Source: Pseudogracilibacillus auburnensis (GTDB taxonomy: Bacteria > Bacillota > Bacilli > Bacillales > Amphibacillaceae). From it: a stretch of DNA of 64,000 nucleotides. Positions 38,621 to 47,830 of the stretch are shown here, in pieces (position 1 is the stretch's first letter; every line of letters starts with the position of its first letter). The notes under the pieces were generated by a model. That model had not been told where the DNA came from. It made no database searches and saw only the letters and a list, made by a program, of their open reading frames with translations. Where the stretch lies: positions 62,001 through 126,000 of the forward strand of contig NZ_QJJQ01000011.1 in assembly GCF_003201975.1 (NCBI RefSeq). The letters are read 5' to 3'. The position numbers were made by a program, and so were the translations under genes.

Positions 38621-38815
38621 GGTATGTGCTAGATACCGATTAGGTATGGATTTCATGGATTATGTGTCGCTCACAAGGAGTATTTGTCGTGGAAGCAAAT
38701 TATGTGCTGATCTCAAGAATTATGTGCCACGGAAGCAAGTTATGTGGCGAAATCAAGAACTTTGTGCCGCTCGCACAGGTTATATGCCGCGAAAAACGAT
38801 TATGCACTGCCAAGC
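38621..38815. repeat. 20-bp tandem repeat array near ald
   Basis: Eight units start at exactly 20-bp steps (38661, 38681, 38701, 38721, 38741, 38761, 38781, 38801), each opening with TATGTGCCGC or a variant, with a degenerate unit at 38623. The spacer reads NGGAAGCAAG or TCAAGAA. The core is related to the TATATGGCG of the 21-bp arrays near phoP. Open frames across it are by-products. Confidence 0.8.
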
Positions 38816-38832
38816 AGTCATGAAAACAAAAT

Positions 38833-38872
38833 TAAAAAAGGTACATTATTCACACGGAAATGTACCTTTTTA
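38833..38872. terminator. Bidirectional intrinsic terminator after ald
   Basis: Stem AAAAAGGTACATT / AATGTACCTTTTT around a 10-nt loop, with A and T runs on the two sides, 9 bp beyond the ald stop. Confidence 0.85.
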
Positions 38873-38880
38873 CTCATCCA

Positions 38881-39996
38881 TTATTTAATTAAAGATGATG
38901 CTTCAACAAAGTCATACCCGAGTGCACTTGCAACACCTTGATTCGTTACTTTGCCTGCAATTGTATTAATTCCTTTTAAGAGAGCATCATTATCACGTAC
39001 TGCTTTTTCATAACCTTTATTAGCGATTTGTAATGCATACGGAACAGTTGCATTTGTTAATCCAATTGTTGAAGTACGAGGCACTGCTCCTGGCATGTTT
39101 GCAACAGTATAGTGAAGTACACCATGTTTAATAAATATTGGATCATCATGGGTTGTTACACGATCACTTGTAGCAAAATTTCCGCCTTGGTCAATTGCTA
39201 CATCGACAATAACTGAGCTTTCTGACATTGATTGTACCATTTCTTCCGTAACTAAAACGGGAGCTTTTGCACCCGGAATTAATACCGAACCGATCGCTAA
39301 GTCTGATTCTGCAATCGCTTTGGCAATATCGAATGGATTCGACATTAAGACGTTGACGGAGTTACCGAAATACTCTGTTAGCTCTTTTAAACGAACTGGA
39401 TTTAAATCAAAAATAGTTACATTTGCACCTAGACCAACAGCTAATTTTGCCGCATTTGTCCCTACTACTCCACCACCAATAATTGTTACTTTACCACGTT
39501 TTACGCCAGAAATCCCAGAAAGTAAAATCCCTTTTCCACCTTTTGTTTTCTCTAAAAACTGAGCACCAATTTGTGTTGCCATATATCCAGCAACTTCACT
39601 CATTGGAGTAAGTAAAGGTAGTGAGCGATCCGGTAATTGAACTGTTTCATAAGCAATCCCGATTACCTTATTATCAACCAAAACTTTTGTAAGTTCAGGA
39701 TGGGAAGCTAAATGTAAATATGTAAAAAGTATCTGACCTTCATAAAAATAATCATATTCTTCCTCTAATGGTTCTTTCACTTTCATAATTAACTCTTGGG
39801 ACCATGCTTCTTTTGCAGTTGCAACGATCATTGCCCCTGCTTCTGTATATTCTTCATCTGAAAAACTTGATCCTTCTCCTGCTCCAGTCTGAACATAAAC
39901 TTCATGACCGGCACCTGTTAATGTATGTACGCCAGCTGGTGTTAATGCAACCCTATTTTCATTATTTAAAATTTCTGTAGGAATTCCTATCTTCAT
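38881..39996 (-). CDS. ald: Alanine dehydrogenase
   Basis: Reversible NAD-dependent deamination of L-alanine to pyruvate; used in alanine catabolism and in spore formation. The 371 residues match the family. Motifs: [20 protein letters not shown] at the start, catalytic [10 protein letters not shown] and FTYLHLASH, nucleotide-binding [26 protein letters not shown], and [14 protein letters not shown]. The ATG at 39996 has GAGGTG at 9 bp; a GTG four codons upstream overlaps that ribosome binding site. It is monocistronic. Confidence 0.96.
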   Translation of the reverse strand: MKIGIPTEILNNENRVALTPAGVHTLTGAGHEVYVQTGAGEGSSFSDEEYTEAGAMIVATAKEAWSQELIMKVKEPLEEEYDYFYEGQILFTYLHLASHPELTKVLVDNKVIGIAYETVQLPDRSLPLLTPMSEVAGYMATQIGAQFLEKTKGGKGILLSGISGVKRGKVTIIGGGVVGTNAAKLAVGLGANVTIFDLNPVRLKELTEYFGNSVNVLMSNPFDIAKAIAESDLAIGSVLIPGAKAPVLVTEEMVQSMSESSVIVDVAIDQGGNFATSDRVTTHDDPIFIKHGVLHYTVANMPGAVPRTSTIGLTNATVPYALQIANKGYEKAVRDNDALLKGINTIAGKVTNQGVASALGYDFVEASSLIK

Positions 39997-40163
39997 TATG
40001 GTTGGCACCTCTTCATCAATATTTTACAAAATGGTTTCCCACTAACTTATTGCAAATACAAAAACCTATTATTCATGTAATCATAAAACTAAAACCATTT
40101 TTATTTTATCAAAATTATTAATAAATTGCATTATATTATTTGTATTTCTTGTTATTTCACTTA

Positions 40164-40488
40164 TCTTGAATCAATTTCATCATTCAATATAGCGTTTCAA
40201 AAACCGAACTATGTTGCTTGAGCAAAAGGCTTTCACTCCAAGTGGTCGCTTTCCGCGGGCGGCTGATAAGTCTCCTGCCCCGGCAAGGGGTATGCAGACG
40301 TTGCCCGCAAAGGGCGGTTTTAGTCTGTAATCTTTCGATATTGCGGGGTCTTATCTAGGCCTCTTCTCCCGCAGGAGTCGACCACCTGCCGTTCCAGTCA
40401 AAATTTTATAGGATGTAAAAACGAACAATACCATTATACTTTTGTTTGTTGTTCGGTTTTATTCTAGAAGTAGTCTATTATGAAATTG
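40164..40488. repeat. Structured dispersed repeat, family B, copy 2
   Basis: Close copy of the element at 30592-30862 in the same orientation. It carries an extra insertion of about 55 bp (40283-40343, GTATGCAGACGTTGCCCGCA) between the CTCCTG and GCGGGGTCTTATC blocks. Outer arms AAGTGGTCG and CGACCACCT pair with one mismatch. It fills most of the 643-bp gap between ald and the universal stress gene. Confidence 0.8.
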
Positions 40489-40567
40489 ACTTATCTTAAA
40501 TCAATTTTACCTAATTTGCCTTAAACTCGCTTCTTTTTTTAATATTTGCATAATTACCCTGTTTCTT

Positions 40568-40597
40568 TTTCCAATTTACCTATAAATAGGTTATAAT
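40568..40597 (+). promoter_or_regulatory. Candidate promoter of the universal stress gene
   Basis: TATAAT at 40592-40597 with a weak -35 (TTTCCA, 40568-40573) at 18 bp. The dyad ACCTATAAATAGGT (40578-40591) lies immediately before the -10 and could be a regulator site. Confidence 0.4.
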
Positions 40598-40639
40598 TAA
40601 AGTATAGCTACATATTCAATTCTACAAGGAGGAATAGAA

Positions 40640-41074
40640 ATGAACGGGAAATATGAAAAAATCGTAAGTGCAGTTGATGGATCTAAAGCTTCCGAAAAAG
40701 CATTTAAAAAATCTGTAGAAATTGCGAAAGAAAATAATGCTACACTTGTGTTAGCGCATATTGTTGATTCAAGAACTTTTGCAACAGCTGAAGCATATGA
40801 TAAATCTTTATCAGAGCGCGCTGAAAAATATGCTAGAGACCTATTAAATGAGTATGTTGAAAACGCTAAAGAAGCTGGAGTAGAAAAGGTTGAGCTCGTT
40901 ATCAAGTACGGTTCACCTAAAGTTGCGATTGCAAAAGAAATCGCTCCAGAATATGAAGCAGATTTAATTATTGTAGGTGCAACAGGATTGAACGCAGTAG
41001 AACGCTTTCTTATTGGTAGTGTTTCCGAGAGTGTTGCAAGATATTCCAAGTGTGACGTGCTTATCGTCCGTTAA
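40640..41074 (+). CDS. Universal stress protein, UspA family
   Basis: A 144-residue protein of the UspA fold. It has the ATP-binding signature G-2x-G-9x-G-S in GATGLNAVERFLIGSVSES near the C-terminus, and the N-terminal strand YEKIVSAVDGSKASEKAFK. AAGGAGG lies 8 bases before the ATG. A frame of similar length on the opposite strand is a shadow. It is monocistronic and followed by a bidirectional terminator. Induced by stress in related species; target unknown. Confidence 0.93.
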   Translation: MNGKYEKIVSAVDGSKASEKAFKKSVEIAKENNATLVLAHIVDSRTFATAEAYDKSLSERAEKYARDLLNEYVENAKEAGVEKVELVIKYGSPKVAIAKEIAPEYEADLIIVGATGLNAVERFLIGSVSESVARYSKCDVLIVR

Positions 41075-41082
41075 ATTAAAAT

Positions 41083-41108
41083 GCCGCCCAAATTCTGGGC
41101 GGTACTTT
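41083..41108. terminator. Bidirectional terminator between usp and moaB
   Basis: Stem CCGCCCA / TGGGCGG (41084-41090, 41096-41102) with AATTC loop, 10 bp after the usp stop and overlapping the end of moaB. The T-tracts are short. Confidence 0.7.
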
Positions 41109-41604
41109 ACTTATCTTTATGTAATTCATGCAATATATGAGATAATTCTGGAATAATTAATTTATCCATTGCAAGCTTTACGGCACCTGATGAACCAGGC
41201 ATCGCAAAAATTACTTTTCGATTGATGACTCCTGCAATTGCCCGGGACATAATTGCCGTCGCTCCGATGTCTTCCGTATAACTCAACATTCGAAAAATCT
41301 CTCCAAAGCCAGGAATTTGTTTTTCCACTTTCCTTTCGACTACTTCAATTGTTACATCTCGAACTGATATTCCCGTTCCACCTGTTAATAAAATAGCCTC
41401 GACTTCTTCATCCTTTATTCCTTGATCGATAAGGCTTTCAATTTCAGATTGCTCATCAGGAACAATAACATGGTTCACACATTCATGCCCTTTATCATTC
41501 AATAACGCTTTAATTAATTTACCGCTTTTATCTGTTTCTATTGTTCTCGTATCACTAATTGTTGCAATGAGACATCGTACATTTCTCTCTGTTACATAAT
41601 GCAC
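41107..41604 (-). CDS. moaB: Molybdenum cofactor biosynthesis protein MoaB
   Basis: A 165-residue MogA/MoaB-fold protein, thought to adenylylate molybdopterin in cofactor synthesis. Motifs: IATISDTRT near the start, LTGGTGISVRDVTIE and FAMPGSSGAVKLAMDKLI. The start is a GTG at 41604 with a weak upstream AAGGGAT; no better ATG exists nearby. No other moa genes are adjacent, as in B. subtilis where moaB also stands apart from the moa cluster. Confidence 0.92.
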   Translation of the reverse strand: MHYVTERNVRCLIATISDTRTIETDKSGKLIKALLNDKGHECVNHVIVPDEQSEIESLIDQGIKDEEVEAILLTGGTGISVRDVTIEVVERKVEKQIPGFGEIFRMLSYTEDIGATAIMSRAIAGVINRKVIFAMPGSSGAVKLAMDKLIIPELSHILHELHKDK

Positions 41605-41680
41605 TAGACGATCATCCCTTTACTTTTACATTAACAATAACGAAAAAAATGATTGAAATCAAACTTTCCGTTCGTATAGA

Positions 41681-41968
41681 GGTTCAAAAAGTCCAATAAA
41701 AATGACACATCGAATCTCTGCGTTGGCTTGCTTTTCCGGTACTCACGTATGGAAAAGCATACGTGAGTACCGGAAAAGATACGCCGCCTTCGACGAACAG
41801 GACGTTCTAGTACTGGCGTTGCCACAGGGCTTTTTGATGGGACGAGCAATTTAGCGCAGTCCCAATGCTTTTCAATGGGATGAGCATTTAGCGGAGTCCC
41901 AGGACGTGGCGTTTTTAGCCAGTGGAACTTCTCAGGTCTTCTTTTATCGGTCTTTTTGAACACGCACC
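41681..41968. mobile_element. MITE-like repeat, family C, copy 3
   Basis: About 288 bp from GGTTCAAAAAGTCCAATAAA to ATCGGTCTTTTTGAACACGC. It includes a perfect 16-bp hairpin (CCGGTACTCACGTATG with its complement, about 41737-41775) shared in part with copy 4. The interior GACGTTCTAGTACTGGCGTT matches copy 2. It lies between moaB and the DoxX gene. Confidence 0.7.
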
Positions 41969-41977
41969 TATATTGTA

Positions 41978-42538
41978 TTACGAAGACCTTTTAGTTTTAA
42001 TGGACCACGGTGTACCTAATCTTGGTAATAACCAACGATCTAATCCATACCATCCCGCAACCTTCCAAGCCATTATTAAAACAATCGCAATCATAAACAT
42101 GATTGGATTTGAACTTACTGTTCCCGCAAGTAAAAATGACATATTCATTAAAGCCCCAAAAAAAGCAGCAATGCCTGTTAGTAACCCGATAATTAGTCCA
42201 AGACCTACTAGGACTTCACCCCACGCAACTATATAGGAAAAAGGGACTGCATTTGGAATAACGATATTTTCCAAAAACCATGCATACCATCCAGCCACAT
42301 CCCCTTCTTCTACTTTTTCAAGTGCACCACCCATGAATCCTTGAATTGCTGCACCTGCATTTTCTCCCGTCCAAACATCCGATGAAACTTTATTAATTCC
42401 AGCGACTAGCCATGAATAACCAAGATATAAACGTAGTATTAGCCAAATCCATGCAGATGTTGTATTTGTAAACAGCCATCTAGAAAATGGGTTTTCTTCG
42501 ACAATGATATCCTGACCCATACTTTTTCCATTGTTCAT
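41978..42538 (-). CDS. DoxX family membrane protein
   Basis: A 186-residue membrane protein with four hydrophobic segments (about 25-45, 92-110, 115-135, 140-160). Family features: WLILRLYLGYSWLVAGINKV and VAWGEVLVGLGLIIGLLTGIAAFFGALMNMSFLLAG. The ATG at 42538 follows GAGGGGA; a TTG nine codons upstream is less likely. DoxX relatives are linked to thiosulfate:quinone oxidation or thiol stress, but the substrate here is unknown. A family C repeat abuts its 3' end. Confidence 0.85.
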   Translation of the reverse strand: MNNGKSMGQDIIVEENPFSRWLFTNTTSAWIWLILRLYLGYSWLVAGINKVSSDVWTGENAGAAIQGFMGGALEKVEEGDVAGWYAWFLENIVIPNAVPFSYIVAWGEVLVGLGLIIGLLTGIAAFFGALMNMSFLLAGTVSSNPIMFMIAIVLIMAWKVAGWYGLDRWLLPRLGTPWSIKTKRSS

Positions 42539-42696
42539 TAAATCCCCTCTTTTTATCTTTATCAAACGATAAATAGTTCCAAAGTACTACCGACATGTAT
42601 TTTAACATAGCTAATGCAATATGCCTAGTAAAATAAGAATAGTAACGATAAAATGTGAAAAACTAACTTATCTTAAGTATTAAAAAGGAGTCGATT

Positions 42697-42933
42697 ATGT
42701 TGGCAAAAAGAGATAATAAATCTCACCACGATAAGGGTGGAAAATTGAACAATGATCGTCAAGTTCATGCAAATAGCTTTATTATGCAACGTGATCCAAG
42801 ATTAAATCAACAACAAATCACAGAACAAAACTTAGCACAGAACGATGAAGATGGAAATAAAGATTATTTCCAATCACAAATCAAGGTATCAGAATCTGTC
42901 GCTGAATATAATAAAGAACAAAAAGGAACATGA
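42697..42933 (+). CDS. Small hydrophilic protein of unknown function
   Basis: A 78-residue, highly charged protein rich in Asn, Gln, Asp and Lys (NQQQITEQNLAQNDEDGNKD), with no cysteine and no membrane segment; it looks intrinsically disordered. AAAAGGAG lies six bases before the ATG. Its composition resembles small spore-associated proteins, which is only a guess. It is monocistronic, convergent with ackA, and followed by a terminator. I do not recognise a family with confidence. Confidence 0.7.
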   Translation: MLAKRDNKSHHDKGGKLNNDRQVHANSFIMQRDPRLNQQQITEQNLAQNDEDGNKDYFQSQIKVSESVAEYNKEQKGT

Positions 42934-42955
42934 CATTACCTTGTTTTTTAGATGA

Positions 42956-42999
42956 TAAAAAAGCAACGAAGAACTTCCCCTCCTCGTTGCTTACTTTTT
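42956..42999. terminator. Bidirectional terminator before ackA end
   Basis: Stem AAGCAACGA / TCGTTGCTT (42961-42969, 42984-42992), with A-run on the left and ACTTTTT on the right; serves both converging genes. Confidence 0.85.
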
Positions 43000-43047
43000 A
43001 TGATAAAGCCCCCTAAAATAAATTAACCAATTACGCTCTATTTTTTA

Positions 43048-44256
43048 TCATGCAAATACTTTTTTTTCGACATTCCCTGCATATTTTACTGTATCCCGCG
43101 CAATCATCACTTCTTCATTTGTCGGCACTACTAACACTTTTACTGGTGAATGAGGATAATTAATAAATCCTTCCCGACCACAATTATTGTTTAGCATAGG
43201 ATCCCAGTAAACGCCCATAAATTCTAGGCCTGTTAATATTTTACCACGAACAATGGAACTATTTTCTCCAACACCTGCTGTAAAAACAATGGCATCCACG
43301 CCCGCCATTCTTGCTGCATACGAGCCAATATATTGATGAATTCGTGCAGCAAAAATTTCAAGAGCTAGCTCAGCGCGTTTATTTGTTGCCGCTTCCGCTT
43401 GAATATCCCTTAAATCATTCGATATTCCTGATATGGCAAGTAAACCACTCTTTTTATTTAACACATTGATTACTTCTGATGCATTCATACCTGTTTTTTC
43501 TTTTATATATGGGATAATGGCTGGATCGATATCACCTGATCTCGTTCCCATTGTTAGCCCTGCAAGCGGTGTGAACCCCATCGAAGTATCAATTGATTTT
43601 CCATTTTCGACTGCCGTGATACTTGCACCATTTCCAAGATGACAAGTAATAAGTCTTAACTGGTCTAATGGTCGATCAAGCACTTCAGCTGCGCGCTCTG
43701 ACACATACTTATGTGAAGTACCATGGAAGCCATATTTACGAATGCCATGTTTTTCATAATATTCGTAAGGTAAACTATAAATATAGGATTTTTCTGGCAT
43801 TGTCTGATGAAATGCAGTATCAAAAACAGCTACCATCGGAACATTAGGTAAAAATTCTTTAAAAGCATGTATCCCTGTTAAGTTCGGTGGATTGTGTAAC
43901 GGCGCAAGCTCTGAAACCGCTTCAATTTTTTCGATAACATCATTAGTAATTTTAATGGATTTGCTAAAATATTCTCCACCGTGTACAACTCGGTGTCCAA
44001 TCGCGTCAATTTCGTCGTATGAACGAATCACTTTAGATGCAATTAATTCACTTAGCAATAGTTTTACTGCTTCTTCATGATCAGCCATCTCTTTCGTAAT
44101 ATTTTTCTGCTTACTTCCTGTTTCTAAGGAAAAGGTAGATCCTGACGCTCCAATACGTTCAATTAAACCCTTGGCTAATACTTCCTCCTCCGGCATTTTA
44201 AACAATTGAAACTTCAACGATGAACTACCTGCATTAATTGCCAGTATTTTACTCAT
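43048..44256 (-). CDS. ackA: Acetate kinase
   Basis: Makes ATP from acetyl phosphate in overflow metabolism; cytoplasmic. About 402 residues, normal for the family. Motifs: [19 protein letters not shown] (phosphate-1), [21 protein letters not shown], the phosphate-2 segment CHLGNGASI and [19 protein letters not shown]. The second ATG (44256) has GGGGG at good spacing; the first, two codons upstream, is too close. It lies before ytxK (202 bp), as in B. subtilis, where ytxK-ackA is CcpA-activated. Confidence 0.97.
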   Translation of the reverse strand: MSKILAINAGSSSLKFQLFKMPEEEVLAKGLIERIGASGSTFSLETGSKQKNITKEMADHEEAVKLLLSELIASKVIRSYDEIDAIGHRVVHGGEYFSKSIKITNDVIEKIEAVSELAPLHNPPNLTGIHAFKEFLPNVPMVAVFDTAFHQTMPEKSYIYSLPYEYYEKHGIRKYGFHGTSHKYVSERAAEVLDRPLDQLRLITCHLGNGASITAVENGKSIDTSMGFTPLAGLTMGTRSGDIDPAIIPYIKEKTGMNASEVINVLNKKSGLLAISGISNDLRDIQAEAATNKRAELALEIFAARIHQYIGSYAARMAGVDAIVFTAGVGENSSIVRGKILTGLEFMGVYWDPMLNNNCGREGFINYPHSPVKVLVVPTNEEVMIARDTVKYAGNVEKKVFA

Positions 44257-44458
44257 TTTCATTTTCCCCCTTATAGTTTAAAAAGTTAACCAAAATATAT
44301 ATGAATATATAATGATAAGTAATATTTTTATTTCGAATAATCTGAAATCGTTATCATTTATTATAGATACTATTTTTTAAGAAAATAATTGCTTTTATCA
44401 TGGTTGGAGTAAATTCGCCAATACGGAAGCATTGACGAATTTTTCACTCCCATTACTT

Positions 44459-45448
44459 CTAGAACAGATCGTTTGAATTTGCAAACCATTGATTTATTTT
44501 TACTAATATATTTTCCGTTGCCTTTGTGTCATTAAAAGACGGTAGTACCGCAAGTAATGGTTGCTTTATATCTTTTGTGGTCGGCCCTTTTTTCTGCAAG
44601 ATGAAAATACTTTTTTTATTGTCCTTAGATGAAAATGCTGTATCTGGCAGTTGTAACAAGCCTATAATATGTGCATTCTTCTGTAGAAACGCATGTAATT
44701 GTTCCGCTTGTTCACTTTCAAACAAAGATTCTGGAATAATAAAGATTAAAAAGCCGCCTTCTTTTGTATAAGTTAAACTTTGTTCGATTAATAAATGATG
44801 TGAATACGAATGTCCTTTAGGTGCTTTTAATTCAAAGGTACTTGCATGAACATCATCTGGATAATAACCAACTGGTAAATCTGCTACAACTAAATCAACT
44901 GGATCCAATAACAGTGGTTTTAAACTATCTTGATGAAAATATTCCACTCGCTTTTTTTGTAAATTCGCATTTAACAACGATATTTTTAATAATGTTGGGT
45001 CAATTTCACTAGCATATGCTCTTACTGGCTGTGTTAAATGACTCATTACAATAAGTAATAAATTTGCTGTACCACTTACCGGATCAAAAAGTCGTACTTC
45101 TTGTCGGTTTTTCGTTAGCTTATCTGCTAAATAGCCGATGAAAAGTGAGATTGCCTCAGGAGTCATCATATGCTGGTGCTGTGTCGTTTTTTTCATCCCC
45201 TTTAGAACAGCTAGCTGTATCGCCTTTCGAATTGTTGCCGTTTTAAAAGTGTCTACGTTTACTTTTTTTAACGATTTACGAATATTTCCTTTTAACACAT
45301 CATTCATTTCTTCGTGAACATCTCCGTAAAATAACGCTTCCAAACTTATCGCTAAACTATCTAAATAAGTGTCATGTAACTTTTGTTCTATAACAGTAGT
45401 TACTTCATCTATCCAATTATATAATTCTATAACTTTTGAGTCATTCAT
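44459..45448 (-). CDS. ytxK: Class I SAM-dependent methyltransferase YtxK
   Basis: A 329-residue protein with a helical N-terminal part (1-100) and an adenine-N6-methylase-like core (about 110-310): motif I region LFDPVSGTANLLLIV, the DPPY-like motif DLPVGYYP and FLIFIIPESLFES. The layout resembles type I restriction M subunits, but no restriction gene is nearby and the DLPVGYYP motif departs from NPPF/Y. The target is unknown. It lies upstream of ackA, the conserved order. GGAGG lies 9 bases before the ATG. Confidence 0.9.
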   Translation of the reverse strand: MNDSKVIELYNWIDEVTTVIEQKLHDTYLDSLAISLEALFYGDVHEEMNDVLKGNIRKSLKKVNVDTFKTATIRKAIQLAVLKGMKKTTQHQHMMTPEAISLFIGYLADKLTKNRQEVRLFDPVSGTANLLLIVMSHLTQPVRAYASEIDPTLLKISLLNANLQKKRVEYFHQDSLKPLLLDPVDLVVADLPVGYYPDDVHASTFELKAPKGHSYSHHLLIEQSLTYTKEGGFLIFIIPESLFESEQAEQLHAFLQKNAHIIGLLQLPDTAFSSKDNKKSIFILQKKGPTTKDIKQPLLAVLPSFNDTKATENILVKINQWFANSNDLF

Positions 45449-45654
45449 TTCCTTTGCCCTCCTATCGAGTAAGGCATTTTACGTCTTTTATATAACACTT
45501 TTTAATATTGTATCAAAAATTAGAAAAAATGTAATGTATAACAGTAAAAATGTTTGAATTGTCTATTTAACTGTTTTACTTGTAATTTTGCTCGTTTGAA
45601 TGCACGAATACAGTAGCTATTATTATCGATTTAGATTCATTTTACTTATATCTT

Positions 45655-46130
45655 CTGAGAAAACTTAGCATTTGCTAAAGAAAACACACCGATTGGCAAG
45701 CCGTCAAGGCTGTGACTAGGTGATGCTGCACTTATGTAAGTAAACCAGCGGATAGCTAGTTTATAACGAAAGAAAACATGCCCCTCCATTGGGGGATGCC
45801 GATGTTAGGCGCAAAGCCTGTTTTTAGTCGACCTTCCTTAGAATAGCCGTTAAACTATGACTAGGTGATGCCTGAGCTTATTAAATAAGTGATTCACATT
45901 TTATCAAGCCTCTCTAGCGAATGCCTTAATTACATGTACGACGCATGATGTTTATTGCGAAGAGTAACCTCGGTCGCAAAGTTCCTTGATGGATGGGATT
46001 TATCGCAGCCCCATTACGTGCTAGCACTGGCGTTGCGACAATGGTTTTCGTAGCGTGAGCGTAAGCGCAGTCCCAGAACATTGCGTTCTTATCCGTGAGC
46101 AGTAAGAAAAGATTTATACTTTCTTATTCG
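45655..46130. repeat. Mosaic of family A and family C-type repeats
   Basis: The left part (45658-45760) matches family A (ACACCGATTGGCAAGCCGTC, GCACTTATGTAAGTAA), and a second degenerate A-like unit follows (45850-45935). The right part (45990-46125) resembles the interior of family C (TACGTGCTAGCACTGGCGTT, CAGTCCCAGAAC). It fills the 757-bp gap between ytxK and tpx; bases 45449-45650 hold the ytxK promoter region and nothing else recognised. Confidence 0.6.
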
Positions 46131-46133
46131 CTA

Positions 46134-46183
46134 AAAAAAGAACGGACCCATAACATAACTAATTGTTATGTGCCCGTTTTTAT
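46134..46183. terminator. Intrinsic terminator after tpx
   Basis: Long stem with arms ACGGACCCATAACA and TGTTATGTGCCCGT (one mismatch), A-run on the left and T-run on the right. It lies 23 bp beyond the tpx stop and can act in both directions. Confidence 0.82.
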
Positions 46184-46205
46184 GTTCACATCATCCCATA
46201 TATAA

Positions 46206-46706
46206 TTACTCAGCTTTTTTGGCAGCCTCCAATGCTGCTTCATAATCTGGGTGATTTGTCACTTCAGAAACATATTCTGTGTACGTAATTTTATCATTGG
46301 AATCAATAACAAAAATAGATCTCGCTAACAGTCTAAGTTCCTTAATAAGTACGCCATATTTTTCACCAAAATCAGCATCACGATGATCAGATAAAATATC
46401 GATATTTTTAACACCTTCTGCACTACACCAGCGTGTTTGAGCAAATGGCAAATCCATGCTAATCGTTAGTACGTGAACATTCTCAAGCTTGTCCGCTTCT
46501 TCATTAAAGCGTTTTGTCTGCTCTGCACAAACACCTGTGTCAAGCGAGGGAACGACACTAATTAATTTTATTTTCCCTTGATAATCTTTCAACGTTTTCT
46601 CTTGTAAATCATTAGAAAGGACCGTAAAGTTTGGCGCATCTTCATCGACTTTTACTTCGGTACCTAATAATGTGACGGGATTATCTTTAAATGTAACATT
46701 TGCCAT
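46206..46706 (-). CDS. tpx: Thiol peroxidase
   Basis: Atypical 2-Cys peroxiredoxin (166 residues) that reduces hydroperoxides with thioredoxin. Peroxidatic Cys60 in PSLDTGVCAEQT and resolving Cys94 in TRWCSAEG are both present, as is the conserved RSIFVIDSN. It is monocistronic. The start ATG has AAAGGTTG. The position downstream of ytxK/ackA follows the Bacillus order, apart from the repeat mosaic. Confidence 0.97.
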   Translation of the reverse strand: MANVTFKDNPVTLLGTEVKVDEDAPNFTVLSNDLQEKTLKDYQGKIKLISVVPSLDTGVCAEQTKRFNEEADKLENVHVLTISMDLPFAQTRWCSAEGVKNIDILSDHRDADFGEKYGVLIKELRLLARSIFVIDSNDKITYTEYVSEVTNHPDYEAALEAAKKAE

Positions 46707-46799
46707 CAGAGATCAACCTTTCCATTATTATTTACTTTCATTATGAATAAGGTTGTTCCTATTGTCCACTATTTAGGTGTGATTTAAGTAATATATATT

Positions 46800-47807
46800 T
46801 TAATCGATTAATACTTGCTTTCGATCTTCCACATTATCGTAATCAATCTCAAAGCCCAGATCCTTTAACATTTGCATATCACTATTTCCTTCTTGGCCAC
46901 CAGTTGTTAAATAATCCCCGATAAAAATTGAGTTGGCAGCAAACAAACCGAATGGTTGTAAACTACGTAAATTTACTTCACGTCCGCCAGAGATACGAAT
47001 TTCTTTCGTTGGGTTCATAAAGCGAAACAACGCTAATACTTTTAAACAATATAAAGGATTTAATTCATTTGTTCCTTCAAGTTTTGTCCCATCGATAGCA
47101 TGTAAAAAATTGACCGGGATTGAATCCGCGTCTAACTCTTTTAATGCTTTAGCCATATCATACACATCATCCATCGTTTCTTTCATGCCAACGATAACTC
47201 CTGAACATGGTGAAATTCCTGCCTCTTTTATCTTTCCAACGGTTGAAACTCGATCATCGTATGTATGACTTGTCGTAATAGTAGGATGATGTTTTTTTGA
47301 TGTATTTAAATTGTGATTATATCGGTCAACACCTGCCTCTTTTAATTTTTCGGCTTGTCCTTCACGTAAAATACCTAAACAAGCACATATACGCATATCT
47401 TCATATTCCGCTTTTATTTCTTTTACTGCGCTTGTAACAACATCAAGTTCCCTATTCGTTGGTCCACGGCCACTTGCTACAATACAATAAGTACCAGAGT
47501 TTAGTTCATTTGCTCGCTTTGCACCCGATATAATTTCTTCCTTTGTCATCATCGTATACTTTTGAATCGGTGCTGTTGAATCAATTGATTGCGAACAATA
47601 TCCGCAATTTTCCGGACAATAACCCGTTTTTGTACTAATAATCATATTTAATTTTACCTTTTTACCATAGTAATGTTTACGAATAGTAAAAGCAGCATCC
47701 ATTAAACGAAGAATGTCATTATCATCTGATGCTAATATGGATAAAGCCTCTTCTTTCCTTAATTCATAGCCTTCCATAACTTTTGTTGCTAATTGTGACC
47801 AATTCAT
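46800..47807 (-). CDS. bioB: Biotin synthase
   Basis: Radical SAM enzyme (335 residues) that inserts sulfur into dethiobiotin. The [4Fe-4S] cysteines C64, C68 and C71 lie in TGYCPENCGYCSQS; other conserved parts are YCIVASGRGPTNRE, YNHNLNTS, and SGGREVNLRSLQ with the [2Fe-2S] arginine. It follows bioY by 23 bp, forming a bioYB operon. No other biotin ring-synthesis genes are in the window, so the cell either has them elsewhere or uses imported dethiobiotin. Confidence 0.97.
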   Translation of the reverse strand: MNWSQLATKVMEGYELRKEEALSILASDDNDILRLMDAAFTIRKHYYGKKVKLNMIISTKTGYCPENCGYCSQSIDSTAPIQKYTMMTKEEIISGAKRANELNSGTYCIVASGRGPTNRELDVVTSAVKEIKAEYEDMRICACLGILREGQAEKLKEAGVDRYNHNLNTSKKHHPTITTSHTYDDRVSTVGKIKEAGISPCSGVIVGMKETMDDVYDMAKALKELDADSIPVNFLHAIDGTKLEGTNELNPLYCLKVLALFRFMNPTKEIRISGGREVNLRSLQPFGLFAANSIFIGDYLTTGGQEGNSDMQMLKDLGFEIDYDNVEDRKQVLID

Positions 47808-47830
47808 CTAATCCTCTCCCAATTAAAAAA

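Noticed and set aside
38619-38941. Frames of 89 and 65 codons near ald
   Set aside because: They translate the 20-bp array and the terminator; repeat-derived.
40597-41049. 150-codon frame antisense to the universal stress gene
   Set aside because: Shadow of the sense gene, which has the ATP-binding motif and a strong ribosome binding site.
44459-45448. Type I restriction-modification M subunit
   Set aside because: No HsdS or HsdR gene nearby, the DPPY motif is altered, and the position next to ackA matches the housekeeping gene ytxK.
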